Shown in pieces: positions 50,592 through 60,613 of a stretch of 64,000 nucleotides of DNA; the stretch's first letter is position 1; each line of letters starts with the position of its first letter. A model generated the notes under the pieces. The model saw nothing but the letters and a program-made list of their open reading frames with translations, was not told the DNA's origin and did no database searches. Both the position numbers and the translations under genes were made by a program. This DNA comes from Acidimicrobiia bacterium. GTDB lineage: Bacteria; Actinomycetota; Acidimicrobiia; Acidimicrobiales; Poriferisodalaceae. The stretch spans positions 95,838-159,837 of the forward strand of contig JAJECP010000015.1 in the NCBI GenBank assembly GCA_022821985.1. The letters run 5' to 3'.

Positions 50592-51478
50592 TGGCGAATC
50601 CCGCCGCTGGCGGCCACGCCGCCGCCGACAGCGGTGATGGGGAATACAGCGTCATTGATTTCCGGTTCCGTCCCATCGGGGCACGCAGCTGGATGCCCGA
50701 GACCACCTACCACTACCTCGAGCGAATGGGCCTCGAGCCGTGCCCCAGCTTCGTCAACCAATCTCGCGACCTGATGTTCGCCGAGATGGACGAGGCCGGC
50801 ATAGCGCTGGGCGTCATCGGCGTGCCCGGGCCGACGGGCATCCGCGGGCTGGACCCGACCGGTTCGGCCGAGATCCGCCAGATCGTCGACGAGCATCCGG
50901 ATCGGTTCGTGGGGCTCGGCTCGGTCGAGCCCAGCGACGTCGAGGCCGCCGTGTCGGCAGTTGGCGAGCTGGCCCGCCAGGGCATGCGCGGCGTCACCGT
51001 CGATCCGTCCACCGCCCAGATCAGCCGCCGGTTCGACGACCGCGAGCTCTACCCGATATATGAGGAGGCGCAGCGCCTCAGGCTGATCGTGTCCACCACC
51101 ATGAGCTGCCTGCTCGGGCCGTACCAAGACGACTGCCGCCCCGAGTACGCCGACCACGTCGCCACCGACTTCCCCGGCTTGACCGTGTCGATCCAGCACG
51201 GCGGCTGGCCGTATGTGCGCGAGGCGCTGGGCGTGGCCTACAAGCAGCCCAACGTGGTGATCGTGCCCGGCCAGTACGTCCACTACGGCTTCCCCGGCTC
51301 CGAGGATTATGTGACCGCATTGGCCCGCCAGCTTCCCGACCAGATCCTGTTCGGCAGCGTCTATCCCAACTGCGGCCCGCTCACCGACCTGCGCCGCATC
51401 GTGGCCGGCTGGGAACTGCCGCCGCACATCGAGCGCAAGTACCTGCGCGACAACGCCGCGCGAGTGCTCGGCCTCTGA
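50591..51478 (+). CDS. Amidohydrolase-2 family protein (ACMSD-like)
   Basis: 295 residues from the ATG at 50591. TIM-barrel metal-dependent hydrolase of the ACMSD/gamma-resorcylate decarboxylase type: YSVIDFRFRPIGARSWMP near 20-36, AEMDEAGIALGVIGVPGPTG, then GLTVSIQHGGWPYVREALG and QILFGSVYPNCGPL. The N-terminal metal motif, usually Asp/Glu-x-His-x-His, appears as DFRFRP, so the first metal site is probably lost or altered. Likely a decarboxylase or hydrolase in the same pathway as the crotonase and reductase it overlaps. Confidence 0.8.
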   Translation: MANPAAGGHAAADSGDGEYSVIDFRFRPIGARSWMPETTYHYLERMGLEPCPSFVNQSRDLMFAEMDEAGIALGVIGVPGPTGIRGLDPTGSAEIRQIVDEHPDRFVGLGSVEPSDVEAAVSAVGELARQGMRGVTVDPSTAQISRRFDDRELYPIYEEAQRLRLIVSTTMSCLLGPYQDDCRPEYADHVATDFPGLTVSIQHGGWPYVREALGVAYKQPNVVIVPGQYVHYGFPGSEDYVTALARQLPDQILFGSVYPNCGPLTDLRRIVAGWELPPHIERKYLRDNAARVLGL

Positions 51479-51646
51479 ACGCGACGCGAGCCTCAGGACG
51501 CTCGCAATGCCGGACCGCAAGGCGGGAGACACGCCAGACTTGACCGACTCATGGATCGCATCCCGGGTGCCGCCGAATCTGACGACTGATCGCCTGTCGA
51601 CAGATCCAGGGATCAGGAAAGCGGGGAACGGAATTCAGGAGGTTTG

Positions 51647-52714
51647 ATGACTCAAACGCTGGAGCTCATCACGGCCGTTCGTCCGCGTACGCGCCGCGCC
51701 GCGGAATTCGCGGCGATGGCGGAAGAAGCGGGCTGGCATGGCATCGGGTTTCTTGACAATCAGAATCTCTGCGGAGATGTGTATGTCTGTCTGGCGTTGG
51801 CGGCCGCAGCGACCGAGCGGATCCAGCTGAGCACCGATGTGACGAACCCGGTGACCCGTCACCCGGCCGTGACGGCCGGGGCGATCGCAAGCATTCAGGA
51901 GGTGTCAGGGGGGCGAGCGTCGTTGGGAATCGGCCGGGGCGACTCGGCGCTCGCGTTTGTGGGGCACGCACCCGCCTACACGAGGCTGCTGGAGAGCTAC
52001 CTGAAGGCGCTGCAGGCCTATCTGAGGGGGGACAGCGTGGCATTTGGCGAGCTGACACCTTGGTGGCGCGATATGGCGCCACCCGTCAATGCAGTCCAAG
52101 TTGCAGACGCATCTGACGAGAGCCGACTCAGATGGATCGATTCACGGGACACGAAAGTGCCCGTGTACGGCGCAGCGACCGGGCCGAGGGTGATCGGGAC
52201 GGTGGCGAAACACGCCGACATCGTCATGTTCGCCCTCGGGGCAGACATCGAGCGACTGAGATGGGGATTGCAGCAGGCCCGAGCCGCGCGTCGCGAGGCA
52301 GGTCTGGACCCGGACGGCGTGCGCTATGGCGCGTACCTGAACGTCGTCTGCCACGCGGAGTCCGAATCTGCTCCCGACACGATCCCGTTCTTGGACACGT
52401 TCGTGCGCTTCTCGACGTTGCACGGCAAGACACACGGTCCGGCCACGAAGGCGGCGAAGGAACTCTTTGCCAGTGCGCACGAGGGGTACCGCATGTGGGA
52501 CCGCGGCCCATCGCTCGACGTGTCTGCGGAATTCGTCGACCGGTTCGCGATCGTCGGGCCGCCGGACACCTGCATTGGACGCATCCAAGAAATCGTCGAC
52601 TTGGGAATCGACCGGATCGTGGTGATGGGCCCGACCGTGGACGACACCGACGATGCCCCGAAGCGGTGTGCGGAACTGATGGTCCGCGAAGTGCTGCCCG
52701 CGTTGGCGAACTGA
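51647..52714 (+). CDS. LLM-class F420-dependent oxidoreductase, second copy
   Basis: 355 residues from the ATG at 51647. AGGAGG lies 4 bases before it; a TTG codon precedes the ATG. Luciferase-like barrel: TLELITAVRPRTRRAAEFAAMAEEAGWHGIGFLDN, then GGRASLGIGRGDSALAFVGHAPA, VPVYGAATGPRVIGTVAKHADIV and FAIVGPPDTCIGRIQEIVDLGID. It resembles the methylene-H4MPT reductase/Mer branch by length and GRGDSA loop, but lacks enough distinguishing residues to say. It is not the same subgroup as the gene at 7.1-8.1 kb. The stop is 11 bases from that of the convergent SDR gene. Confidence 0.86.
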   Translation: MTQTLELITAVRPRTRRAAEFAAMAEEAGWHGIGFLDNQNLCGDVYVCLALAAAATERIQLSTDVTNPVTRHPAVTAGAIASIQEVSGGRASLGIGRGDSALAFVGHAPAYTRLLESYLKALQAYLRGDSVAFGELTPWWRDMAPPVNAVQVADASDESRLRWIDSRDTKVPVYGAATGPRVIGTVAKHADIVMFALGADIERLRWGLQQARAARREAGLDPDGVRYGAYLNVVCHAESESAPDTIPFLDTFVRFSTLHGKTHGPATKAAKELFASAHEGYRMWDRGPSLDVSAEFVDRFAIVGPPDTCIGRIQEIVDLGIDRIVVMGPTVDDTDDAPKRCAELMVREVLPALAN

Positions 52715-52725
52715 GGCCTCGTCGT

Positions 52726-53550
52726 TCAGGTCAGGCCGGCGGTGGCATCGAGTTTGCCCCCGTCAGGCACAGAGGGAACGCCCAAGATGGAGGCGGCCAT
52801 CCAGCCGCCGCCGACCGCCAGGGTCGTGCCGGTCACGTAGCTCGCCAAATCCGAAACCAGGAACAGTGCCGCTTTGGCGACTTCGTCGACCGTTCCGAGG
52901 CGCTTGGTCGGGATCAGGCCCTCGCGCGTCCTCTCCTGCCGCTCGGGTGTGGCAGGGATACGCGGCGTGGCGATGCTCCCGGGCGCTATCGCATTGACGC
53001 GGATGTGGTGCGGCGCCCATTCGACGGCCATCGATCGCACCAAGTTCACGAGACCGGCCTTCGCCACGCCGTAGGAGGCGTGATTGGGAGCGGATTGCAG
53101 CCCGGCTACCGACGAGACGCACGTCATCGCGCCGGGCGTACCGCGGGCGATCATCGAGCGGGCCGCTTCACGCGCGATGAGGAAGAAATAGCGCAGGTTG
53201 AAGTGCTGGTCGCGGTCCCACTGCTCGGGCTTCATGTCGACGAGCGGGGCGAAAGATGCTTGGCCGACGGTCGCCACCAGAACGTCGAGTCCTCCGAGCG
53301 CGGCCTCGGCCCGCTCGACAATTCGGGGCACCTGATCATCGTCGAGCACATCGCCGACGATCGGCGCGCTGGGCTGGCCCATGTCGGCGACCTCGGCGGC
53401 GACCCGCTCGGCGCTCCCGCCCTTGATGTCGGCAACGGCGACACCGCAGCCGACTTGCGCCAGGAGCCTCGCGGTGGCTTCGCCCATGCCTTGCCCCCCG
53501 CCTACCACCAGCGCGCTCTTGCCCTCGAGCTGAAAGAGCGATGTGTCCAT
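52726..53550 (-). CDS. SDR-family oxidoreductase
   Basis: 274 residues from the ATG at 53550; a start at 53595 would add 15 non-conserved residues. Classical short-chain dehydrogenase: cofactor loop ALVVGGGQGMGEATARLLAQ, catalytic Ser in MTCVSSVAGLQSAPNH, then YGVAKAGLVNLVR (Tyr-x-x-x-Lys), and RVNAIAPGSIATPRIP. VADIKGG after the second strand suggests NAD(H). Substrate unknown; beta-hydroxyacyl or steroid-type alcohols are common for this subfamily. Confidence 0.9.
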   Translation of the reverse strand: MDTSLFQLEGKSALVVGGGQGMGEATARLLAQVGCGVAVADIKGGSAERVAAEVADMGQPSAPIVGDVLDDDQVPRIVERAEAALGGLDVLVATVGQASFAPLVDMKPEQWDRDQHFNLRYFFLIAREAARSMIARGTPGAMTCVSSVAGLQSAPNHASYGVAKAGLVNLVRSMAVEWAPHHIRVNAIAPGSIATPRIPATPERQERTREGLIPTKRLGTVDEVAKAALFLVSDLASYVTGTTLAVGGGWMAASILGVPSVPDGGKLDATAGLT

Positions 53551-53610
53551 TGCGCTTATCCCATTCCCTTCATCCGAATCGGCCGATAGCTGCAACCCTA
53601 TGGTCCGCCG

Positions 53611-55338
53611 CTATCTGCGCTCGACTTCGACAGTGATGATGTCGATGCCGGCGTATTGCCGGTGGCGCACCGTCGAGGCGAAGTGGCTCAGCAGGCGCAG
53701 TGAAAAGGCCCCTTCGTGGGATGCCTCGGATCGTTCGCTCAGGAAGGTCAGCCGGTCCTCAAGATTCTGTGCGTGCAGCGACGCTCGCAGCTGCAGTTCG
53801 ATCTTGGCCGGAGAAGGCTGCGCGATGACAATGAGACGGGGTGGCGACTCCTCCTCGCTGGCTTCGATGAGGCTCAGCAGCGATTCCTCCCCGACGAGGC
53901 GGAGCCGATTCGCCGACGCTTCGTCCCAGCCGACGCTCGCGGCAACCTCCGACAGGAAGCCGTCGACCTGGGGCAGTGCCTCCGGCTTGAGTTCAGCTTC
54001 GAGCCTGCTGCGCTTACGGCCGCTCAGCTCGATGTACGCGGTCAGCAAGAGCGCTGCCAGCGTGCCGAGGATCATGCCGTTGCCGAGCAACGACCCCCAA
54101 GCACCCCCGATGATCGACTCCATCAGATTGTTGCCGTGCAGGCTGGCGCCGATGCCGATGGAGACGCCCACGATCACAGCCTTCTGCGGTGCGATGCCGT
54201 CCCGGAACACCAACCGGAGGCCTTCCACGAACAGCAGGCCCATGAAGAAGATCAGGTAGCCCGAGGTCACGGCTTGGGGAATGGACAGCAACGCAGCCAC
54301 GAACTTCGGAAGCAGTGCCAGGGCCACGAAGATGATGCCGATGCTGTAACCCACCCGACGTGCCGCGACGCCGGTCAGTGAGGCGAACGAGATCGAGGTG
54401 GCGTCCATCGTGCCCACCGGGAGCGTCCCCGCCAACCCGCCTGCGAGCGAGCCGATGCCGATGGCGTTGACCGTGCCCCGCACCAATCGGTAGTCGGGAG
54501 TTGCGGGTTGTCGCCACGAGACCCGTTGAAGCACCACGCTGGTCGTCATCGTCTTGATGACACTGGCCAACGAGACGACGAGAAACATCGGCAGCAGCGT
54601 CCAGAAATCGACGCCCGGCGTCAGATCGAGCCCCGGAAAATCCGGGCTTGGCAGCGCGATCCAAGCGGCGTCACGCACACCCTCGAGGTCGAACAGGCCG
54701 AAGAGGGCGGCGATGACGCATGCCACGATGACCGCGAGGATCGGCGACCAGAGCCGGAGCCGGCCCCGGGCACGCATCGCGACCGCCGCAGCGCTCAGGA
54801 TGGTGATGAGCGCCACCGCAGGTTCCGCAGCCGCCGTCACACCCTCGGACGATCCATCGAGCCGATCCACCGCGACCTGCATGACGCCGATCGCAATCAG
54901 CATCAGGACAACGCCCGAGACGACCGGCGTGATGATTCGGCTCAGCCGGTGGAGCCAGCGCGCCAGCACGATGTGGCACAGGGCCGAAGCAACGACGAGT
55001 GACGCGAACGTCTGGGGCCCAGCACGATTCACAGCGAGGATCGAGACCGCCAGAAAGGCGGTCGAGCTGATGATGAGCAGGTTGTGCCCGCCGCCGACAG
55101 GGCCGAGGCGAGCTGCTGACAGCACGCTCGTCATGCCGCATACCAGGATCGCAGCGACCACCGCCCAAGTCGCCTGACGCTGGCTCAGATTTGCCGCCTG
55201 CACGAAGAGCGACATGCCCAGCACCGTCGGCGCCAATGCGAGCACCACACCCTGGATGCCCATTCCCAGCGACAGCGCAATGGAGCACTTCTCGTCCGGT
55301 TCGTAGGTGATGCCCTCGCCCGGCGCTGCTCTGGACAC
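53611..55338 (-). CDS. NCS2 xanthine/uracil-type permease with C-terminal HATPase-like domain
   Basis: 575 residues if started at GTG 55338, 17 bases after the esterase stop; the longer frame overlaps that gene. About 12-14 membrane helices with NCS2 landmarks: GVVLALAPTVLGMSLFVQAA and the QH-motif region changed, GSLAGGLAGTLPVGTMDATSISFASLTGVAARRVG, and SIPQAVTSGYLIFFMGLLF. The last about 125 residues are soluble and resemble an RsbW/SpoIIAB-type ATPase: ANRLRLVGEESLLSLIEASEEES with Glu at an N-box position, although the usual Asn is missing. Domain identity is tentative. A SulP-STAS transporter lies close by. Confidence 0.78.
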   Translation of the reverse strand: MSRAAPGEGITYEPDEKCSIALSLGMGIQGVVLALAPTVLGMSLFVQAANLSQRQATWAVVAAILVCGMTSVLSAARLGPVGGGHNLLIISSTAFLAVSILAVNRAGPQTFASLVVASALCHIVLARWLHRLSRIITPVVSGVVLMLIAIGVMQVAVDRLDGSSEGVTAAAEPAVALITILSAAAVAMRARGRLRLWSPILAVIVACVIAALFGLFDLEGVRDAAWIALPSPDFPGLDLTPGVDFWTLLPMFLVVSLASVIKTMTTSVVLQRVSWRQPATPDYRLVRGTVNAIGIGSLAGGLAGTLPVGTMDATSISFASLTGVAARRVGYSIGIIFVALALLPKFVAALLSIPQAVTSGYLIFFMGLLFVEGLRLVFRDGIAPQKAVIVGVSIGIGASLHGNNLMESIIGGAWGSLLGNGMILGTLAALLLTAYIELSGRKRSRLEAELKPEALPQVDGFLSEVAASVGWDEASANRLRLVGEESLLSLIEASEEESPPRLIVIAQPSPAKIELQLRASLHAQNLEDRLTFLSERSEASHEGAFSLRLLSHFASTVRHRQYAGIDIITVEVERR

Positions 55339-55355
55339 GGAGATCGAGTCGCTCG

Positions 55356-56429
55356 CTACATGGAGTAGGCGAAGTCGCGCAGGGCTGCGGCGGTGGCGGC
55401 GTAGACGTCGGGGATGGCACCGCGGAAGATCACGTCGCCTGCGTGGCAGGTGCCGTTGACCGTGCGCGACTGGGCTGCATTGCCGGCCGCCAGCAGCTTG
55501 CGGTAGTAGGCGAGCCCCTCGTCGCGCAGCGGGTCGAGCTCGTTCACCGAGATGACATGCGGCGGCAGCCCGGTCAAGTCCTGCTCGGAGGCATGCAGCG
55601 GCCACGCCAAGGGGTTGTTGTCGCTGGCGCCAGTCGGGTCGTAGAGCCGCATGATCGCGCCCATGTTGGCCACGTCCAGGAAGTACTGGTCGTTCTCGAT
55701 CAGCGACGGCAGGTCGGCGGGCGGGTCGCTGTAGGCGCCGGAGATGTACGGGCACTGCGCGAACACGCCGTCGATGATGTCGAGGCAACCGTCGCGTTTG
55801 GCCTTCAATGTGGTCGCGAGGGTGAGGTTGCCGCCGCCGGACTCGCCCGAGACAGTGATGGTGCTGATGCCCAGGGCCTCCCTGTTGGTGGCCACCCACT
55901 GCAAGCCCGACATGCAGTCGTTCAGCCCGGCGGGAAAGGGGTGACGGCCCAGTGCCCCGCTGGCGTTGCGAAACTCCACACCCACGGCCACCAGGCCCAG
56001 TGCGGCGAGTTCGTCACGCCAGCGCACGTACGACTTGCCCGATGCCTTGAGCAGCACCATGCCGCCGCCGTGAATGTGGTACACGCACGGCAGCGGGCCG
56101 TCGGCATCGGCCGGTGCATGGATGTACAGCGCGATGTCGTTGCCGTCGAGGCCGCTGATCACTTCAGTGCGCGACGACACGCCTTCGACGGGCGGCAGGG
56201 TGTCGTACAGCGCGTCGAAGAGCGTCTCGTACATGGGCTCGGCGGCGTCCACGTACGCGTGCATCTCGTCGAGCGATGAGCTGGCAGTGACCGGCGTGGG
56301 GGGCGACTCGCCGGCGATGCCCATGGGTTCCATCACCGCCACCATCCGGCGGTCGGCTCTGGGATCGGTCGCCAGCGTCATGGTCGGATCGCCCAGCCGT
56401 CCGGGACGATGTACTGCTGCAGTGCTCAT
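55356..56429 (-). CDS. Alpha/beta hydrolase, hormone-sensitive-lipase family
   Basis: 357 residues. HSL-family esterase: oxyanion motif [15 protein letters not shown], nucleophile elbow [17 protein letters not shown] with the Ser, Asp in [15 protein letters not shown], and His in [13 protein letters not shown]. No signal peptide. Cytoplasmic carboxylesterase on short acyl esters is most likely. The permease gene follows after 17 bases, so the two are probably co-transcribed. GGGGA lies about 6-10 bases before the ATG at 56429. Confidence 0.88.
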   Translation of the reverse strand: MSTAAVHRPGRLGDPTMTLATDPRADRRMVAVMEPMGIAGESPPTPVTASSSLDEMHAYVDAAEPMYETLFDALYDTLPPVEGVSSRTEVISGLDGNDIALYIHAPADADGPLPCVYHIHGGGMVLLKASGKSYVRWRDELAALGLVAVGVEFRNASGALGRHPFPAGLNDCMSGLQWVATNREALGISTITVSGESGGGNLTLATTLKAKRDGCLDIIDGVFAQCPYISGAYSDPPADLPSLIENDQYFLDVANMGAIMRLYDPTGASDNNPLAWPLHASEQDLTGLPPHVISVNELDPLRDEGLAYYRKLLAAGNAAQSRTVNGTCHAGDVIFRGAIPDVYAATAAALRDFAYSM

Positions 56430-56547
56430 GGGAGATCCCCTGTCCGCCCGGCGGCCCCGTGCCCCCGGATGTGGCGATGAGAGTAGCCCCGCCCAGTGAC
56501 GCCCCGGTTGTGTCGTGCAGGGCAGGTCGGCCGACGCGTCGATGTGT

Positions 56548-58227
56548 CTAGAGATCTGGTGAGTCAGGACCGGTCAAGCGACGGGAGGGAGGGGGACCGC
56601 CTTCGGATTCGTCGACGAGCAGGTGCCGGGCAATGTCCTGAGCTTCGTCGAGCGAGCCGACCATGTGCTCGGGCGGGATGCGGCGGAGAGCGTTGAGAGA
56701 TTCGAGTGTGGCGGCCGGAGCACCGTCGAGACCGAGGATGATGCACGTGGCATCACCGTCGGCGGCAGTGTCGACGAGCTGCTCGATGACCAGCGCGGCG
56801 CTGTCGTCGATGTATTCGGTCTCGGAGAAGTCGAGAATCACGACCTCGTGGCCGACGATGTCGTCGCCGATGGTGCGGATGAGCTTGCTGGACGAGGCCA
56901 CGGTGAAGCTGCCGCGCAGCTTGACGATGCCGGTGCGCGCGGAATACGGGCTGATGCCGTACGACTCCGCGCTGTGCTCGTACAGGAAGATCTGGTCGAG
57001 CAGAGGCACCGAGACGACGCTGTCGAGTTGGAGTCGTTCGAACTGGCGAGCTCCGATCATGCTGGCCACGATCAGCCCCACGGCGACGGCAGTGACCAAG
57101 TCGACGAAGACTGTGATCCCGAACGTGGTGAGCATGATCAGCAGGTGCTCGCGCTGCACTCGCCGGAGCCGCGCCAGGAACCGCCAGTCGATGAGCTGCC
57201 AACCGATCACGGCGAGCATGCCTGCCAATGCAGCGTGGGGCACGTAGGCGAGCAGCGGTGCCAGGCCGAGAATCAGCACCAAGAGCGTCAGCGAGCGCAC
57301 GACGGGCGAGATCGGTGTACGGGCTCCCATCCGCCACGCCAGAATCGACGAGACGAATGTCAGATTCCCCGGCAGTCCGCCGATCAATCCGGCGGCCACG
57401 TTGCCGATGCCGGTGCCCAGCAGCCCCTTGTCTGGGTCGAGCTGCGTGCGGGTCTGCGCATCCACCGCCAAGGCGGCCAGCAGCCCGCGCACGGTGCTGA
57501 GCAGCGCAATGGTCAAGGCCGGCACGACGGCGCTCGTGAGGAATCCCAGCGAGAGAGTCGGGCGCTGCAATTCGGGCAGAGCGCGAGGGATGCCCTCGAG
57601 CGTCGGCACATCGCTCAGCCACAGCACACTGAGCAGGGTTCCGACCAGCAGCGCCGCGACCATGGCGGGCAGCAGCTTGCGCAGCCGCTGAGGCCACAGC
57701 AGCGAGACGCCCAATGCCGCGAGTCCGATGATCAGCGTGCCTGAGTTGAACGAATCGAATGCGTTGGGCCAGCTCTGAATCGCATTCACGGGTTTGGTGA
57801 TCTTGACCGCATCGCCCAGGAACGCGTTGACCATCGAGAGCACCATCATCACGCCGATTCCCGACGTGAACCCGGCGATCACCGAGTACGGCGTGTAAGC
57901 GACATAGCTGCCGATGCGCAGGATGCTCAAGAGGAGCTGGATGACGCCGGCGAGCATCGCGATCGTGAACGCCTCAGCGGCCGTGTCGGCATGGGTCGCG
58001 ACCACGGCCGCCATTGCAACGGCCAGGACGCTGCTGACTGATCCCATCTGGGGCCGAGACCGCTCGAAGACGCCGATGAAGAAGCCCACTGCCGCGGCGC
58101 CGTAGATGCCGCTCGCGGCCCCGAGTCCCGATACCACGCCGAACGTCGCAGCGGGCGTGATGGAGATAGCCGCCGCGGTCACGCCGCCCGCGACATCACC
58201 TCGCAGCGTCTGCAGGTCGTAGCGCAT
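56548..58227 (-). CDS. SulP-family anion transporter with C-terminal STAS domain
   Basis: 559 residues from the ATG at 58227, with GGGAG 8 bases upstream; the frame extension overlaps non-coding sequence. SulP membrane part: [29 protein letters not shown], then [48 protein letters not shown]. The STAS domain lies at about 440-540: [21 protein letters not shown], then [25 protein letters not shown] with the Ser that anti-anti-sigma proteins phosphorylate. Transports an inorganic or carboxylic anion, possibly sulfate or bicarbonate. It lies downstream of the acyl-CoA carboxylase genes, a setting where bicarbonate uptake would make sense. Confidence 0.86.
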   Translation of the reverse strand: MRYDLQTLRGDVAGGVTAAAISITPAATFGVVSGLGAASGIYGAAAVGFFIGVFERSRPQMGSVSSVLAVAMAAVVATHADTAAEAFTIAMLAGVIQLLLSILRIGSYVAYTPYSVIAGFTSGIGVMMVLSMVNAFLGDAVKITKPVNAIQSWPNAFDSFNSGTLIIGLAALGVSLLWPQRLRKLLPAMVAALLVGTLLSVLWLSDVPTLEGIPRALPELQRPTLSLGFLTSAVVPALTIALLSTVRGLLAALAVDAQTRTQLDPDKGLLGTGIGNVAAGLIGGLPGNLTFVSSILAWRMGARTPISPVVRSLTLLVLILGLAPLLAYVPHAALAGMLAVIGWQLIDWRFLARLRRVQREHLLIMLTTFGITVFVDLVTAVAVGLIVASMIGARQFERLQLDSVVSVPLLDQIFLYEHSAESYGISPYSARTGIVKLRGSFTVASSSKLIRTIGDDIVGHEVVILDFSETEYIDDSAALVIEQLVDTAADGDATCIILGLDGAPAATLESLNALRRIPPEHMVGSLDEAQDIARHLLVDESEGGPPPSRRLTGPDSPDL

Positions 58228-58363
58228 AGCGGAGCTCCCGCCCCCCCGGTCGGACGCCGAACTGTACGACGCTATTCGACGAGTCGAGTGGGCACGGCGG
58301 CCGGGATCATCGTCGGCCAAGTCAGGAGGCTGAGCCAAAAAACGCGGCTCTTCCACCAGACTC

Positions 58364-60601
58364 CTAGCTGACGGCCGCAATCACCACCAGCAGCTCGCCG
58401 TTGTCGACTTGGTCGCCGACCGCAGCCCGCACTTCGCTCACCTCGCCGTCTGCTGGTGCGGTGATCTGGTGCTCCATCTTCATGGCCTCCATCACCACGA
58501 GTACTTGGCCGGCGGCCACCCGGTCGCCGGGCTGCACATCGACCATCAGCACCTTGCCGGGCATCGGAGCGACCAAGCCGCCTTCGACTGCCTCGGCATC
58601 GGGATCGGGGAAGCGAGACCGCTGCACAAGGGTGACCGAACCGCCGACGGGACCAGTCGCGTACCAGCGACTGCCGCGACGGCTGACCTCCCAGGCACCT
58701 CGAAACCCGGCAAGCCCGGGTACCGGAACCTCCACGTCGACGGTTGCGTCGACATCGCCCGCGTAGACACTGTCGGCGCTCATGGCGTCGGGCGAGGCTG
58801 CGTCTGCATCGGCGAGGGGACGAAGCGTGATGCCGTGGACGCGTACCGACCAGTCGCTGTGCGCCGGAGCGTCTGCAGACTCGCCCGCGTCGGAAGCGTC
58901 GCCAGTGTCGTCACCGATGCCCGCGTAGGGCCCTGTCTGGGGCAGTGGCCCGACTCGCATCTTCCAGGTGCCGTCACGCTGGCGTCGGTACTGCACGCTG
59001 GCTTCAATGAACTCGCTCCCGGTCGCCGCCGACAGTGGCAGCACCTCGTCGGGCATGGCGCTGTTGCGATACCCCGAAGCCATGAACTTCAGTCGAATGG
59101 CATCACGCCGGTTGCATTCTTGGGAGACCAGCGCAACTGCGGCAGCGGCCGTGTGGACGAACATCGGGTGGCGCGCCGGTTCGGAGGCAGCGAGGCCGCC
59201 GCCCGGTCTGGGGTCGTCCCCAGCGCTCCCGAAGTACACCCGGTCGATGAAATCTGTCGTGGTGTCGCCGGCGAGGAACTCATCGCTGCGCAGCACTGCA
59301 GACAGGAAGTCACGATTGGTGACCACGCCGCCCAGTCGTGTGCGGTCGAGCGCTGACGCCAGTCCGAGCGCGGCCTCTGTGCGCGTCGGCGCCGCCATGA
59401 CCACCTTGGCCAGCATCGGATCGAACTCGGTGCCGACCACCGACCCCGGCTCGATGCCGGAATCGAAACGTGCCTGCGGATCGCGCGCTGGCGCCCACAA
59501 TTCGACCGTACCGGTGGCGGGGAGGAACCCGCTGGCGGGATCTTCCGCGTACAGGCGGGCTTCCACGGCATGCCCGCGGATGGTCAGGTCGCCTTGGCCG
59601 TAGCCCAGCGGCTCGCCGGCTGCAATGCGGATCTGCTCCCGGACCAGGTCGAGGCCCGTGATCTCCTCGGTGACCGGATGCTCGACCTGCAGGCGGGTGT
59701 TGACCTCGAGGAACCAGAACTCGGCGTCGTCGCCGCTGCCCTCGAGCAGGAACTCGACGGTGCCGGCCGAGTGGTAGCCGATGGTGCGAACGGCCGCGAC
59801 GGCTGCGGCGCCCATGCGGTCGCGCAGCGCAGGAGTCACGGCGGGAGACGGTGCCTCCTCGATGACCTTCTGATGGCGCCGCTGGATGGAGCATTCCCGC
59901 TCGAAACAGTGCACGAGGTTGCCGTGGGTGTCGCCGAGCACCTGGATCTCCACGTGGCGCGGCGCAGGTAGGTAGCGCTCCAAGAACACGGTGTCGTCGC
60001 CGAATGCGCCGGCGGCCTCCCGCCGCGCAGCCGCGACCGCGTCGGCGAGGGCGTCCGCGGCATCGACGATGCGCATTCCCTTGCCGCCGCCGCCCGCCGA
60101 TGCCTTGACCAGCAGGGGATATCCGACCTCGTTGCCCGCAGCAGCCAGGTCATCGCCGGACATCGAATCAGCCACCGGCACCGACGGCAGCGTCGGCACG
60201 CCGGCAGCGATCATCGATTCCTTGGCGGCCAGCTTGTCGCCCATGGCCGCAATCGCCGCCGGCGCAGGCCCCACCCAGACCAGCCCGGCGTCGATCACTG
60301 CTTGGGCGAAGTCGGCGTTCTCCGACAGGAAGCCGTAGCCCGGGTGGACGGCATCGGCAGCGCTGGCAGTGGCCGCCGCGATCACCTTGTTGATGGACAG
60401 GTACGAGTCGGTCGCCGTGCGGCCGCCGAGCGGCACGGACAGGTCCGCGTCGGTCACGAAGGGTGCCTCAGCGTCACCGTCGGCATAGACGGCAACGGTG
60501 GAGATGCCCATCGAATGTGCGGTGCGGAACACCCGCCGGGCGATCTCGCCGCGGTTGGCCACGAGCAGGCGCCGGATCGGTCGAAGCTCAGAATCAGTCA
60601 T
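58364..60601 (-). CDS. Acyl-CoA carboxylase alpha subunit (biotin carboxylase plus biotin carrier)
   Basis: 745 residues. Biotin carboxylase domain over about 8-460: IRRLLVANRGEIARRVFRTA, ATP-grasp GGGGKGMRIVDAADAL, HCFERECSIQRRHQKVIEEAPS, FLEVNTRLQVEHPVTE. A linker region of about 460-670 follows, containing an Asp/Ala-rich insert. The C-terminal biotinyl domain carries VMEAMKMEHQITAP, with Lys as the biotin site near residue 706. It carboxylates biotin with bicarbonate and ATP. It starts 12 bases after the carboxyltransferase stop, so the two subunits are made together. Domain order resembles methylcrotonyl- or geranyl-CoA carboxylases. Confidence 0.93.
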   Translation of the reverse strand: MTDSELRPIRRLLVANRGEIARRVFRTAHSMGISTVAVYADGDAEAPFVTDADLSVPLGGRTATDSYLSINKVIAAATASAADAVHPGYGFLSENADFAQAVIDAGLVWVGPAPAAIAAMGDKLAAKESMIAAGVPTLPSVPVADSMSGDDLAAAGNEVGYPLLVKASAGGGGKGMRIVDAADALADAVAAARREAAGAFGDDTVFLERYLPAPRHVEIQVLGDTHGNLVHCFERECSIQRRHQKVIEEAPSPAVTPALRDRMGAAAVAAVRTIGYHSAGTVEFLLEGSGDDAEFWFLEVNTRLQVEHPVTEEITGLDLVREQIRIAAGEPLGYGQGDLTIRGHAVEARLYAEDPASGFLPATGTVELWAPARDPQARFDSGIEPGSVVGTEFDPMLAKVVMAAPTRTEAALGLASALDRTRLGGVVTNRDFLSAVLRSDEFLAGDTTTDFIDRVYFGSAGDDPRPGGGLAASEPARHPMFVHTAAAAVALVSQECNRRDAIRLKFMASGYRNSAMPDEVLPLSAATGSEFIEASVQYRRQRDGTWKMRVGPLPQTGPYAGIGDDTGDASDAGESADAPAHSDWSVRVHGITLRPLADADAASPDAMSADSVYAGDVDATVDVEVPVPGLAGFRGAWEVSRRGSRWYATGPVGGSVTLVQRSRFPDPDAEAVEGGLVAPMPGKVLMVDVQPGDRVAAGQVLVVMEAMKMEHQITAPADGEVSEVRAAVGDQVDNGELLVVIAAVS

Positions 60602-60613
60602 ACCCAGCCGCCC

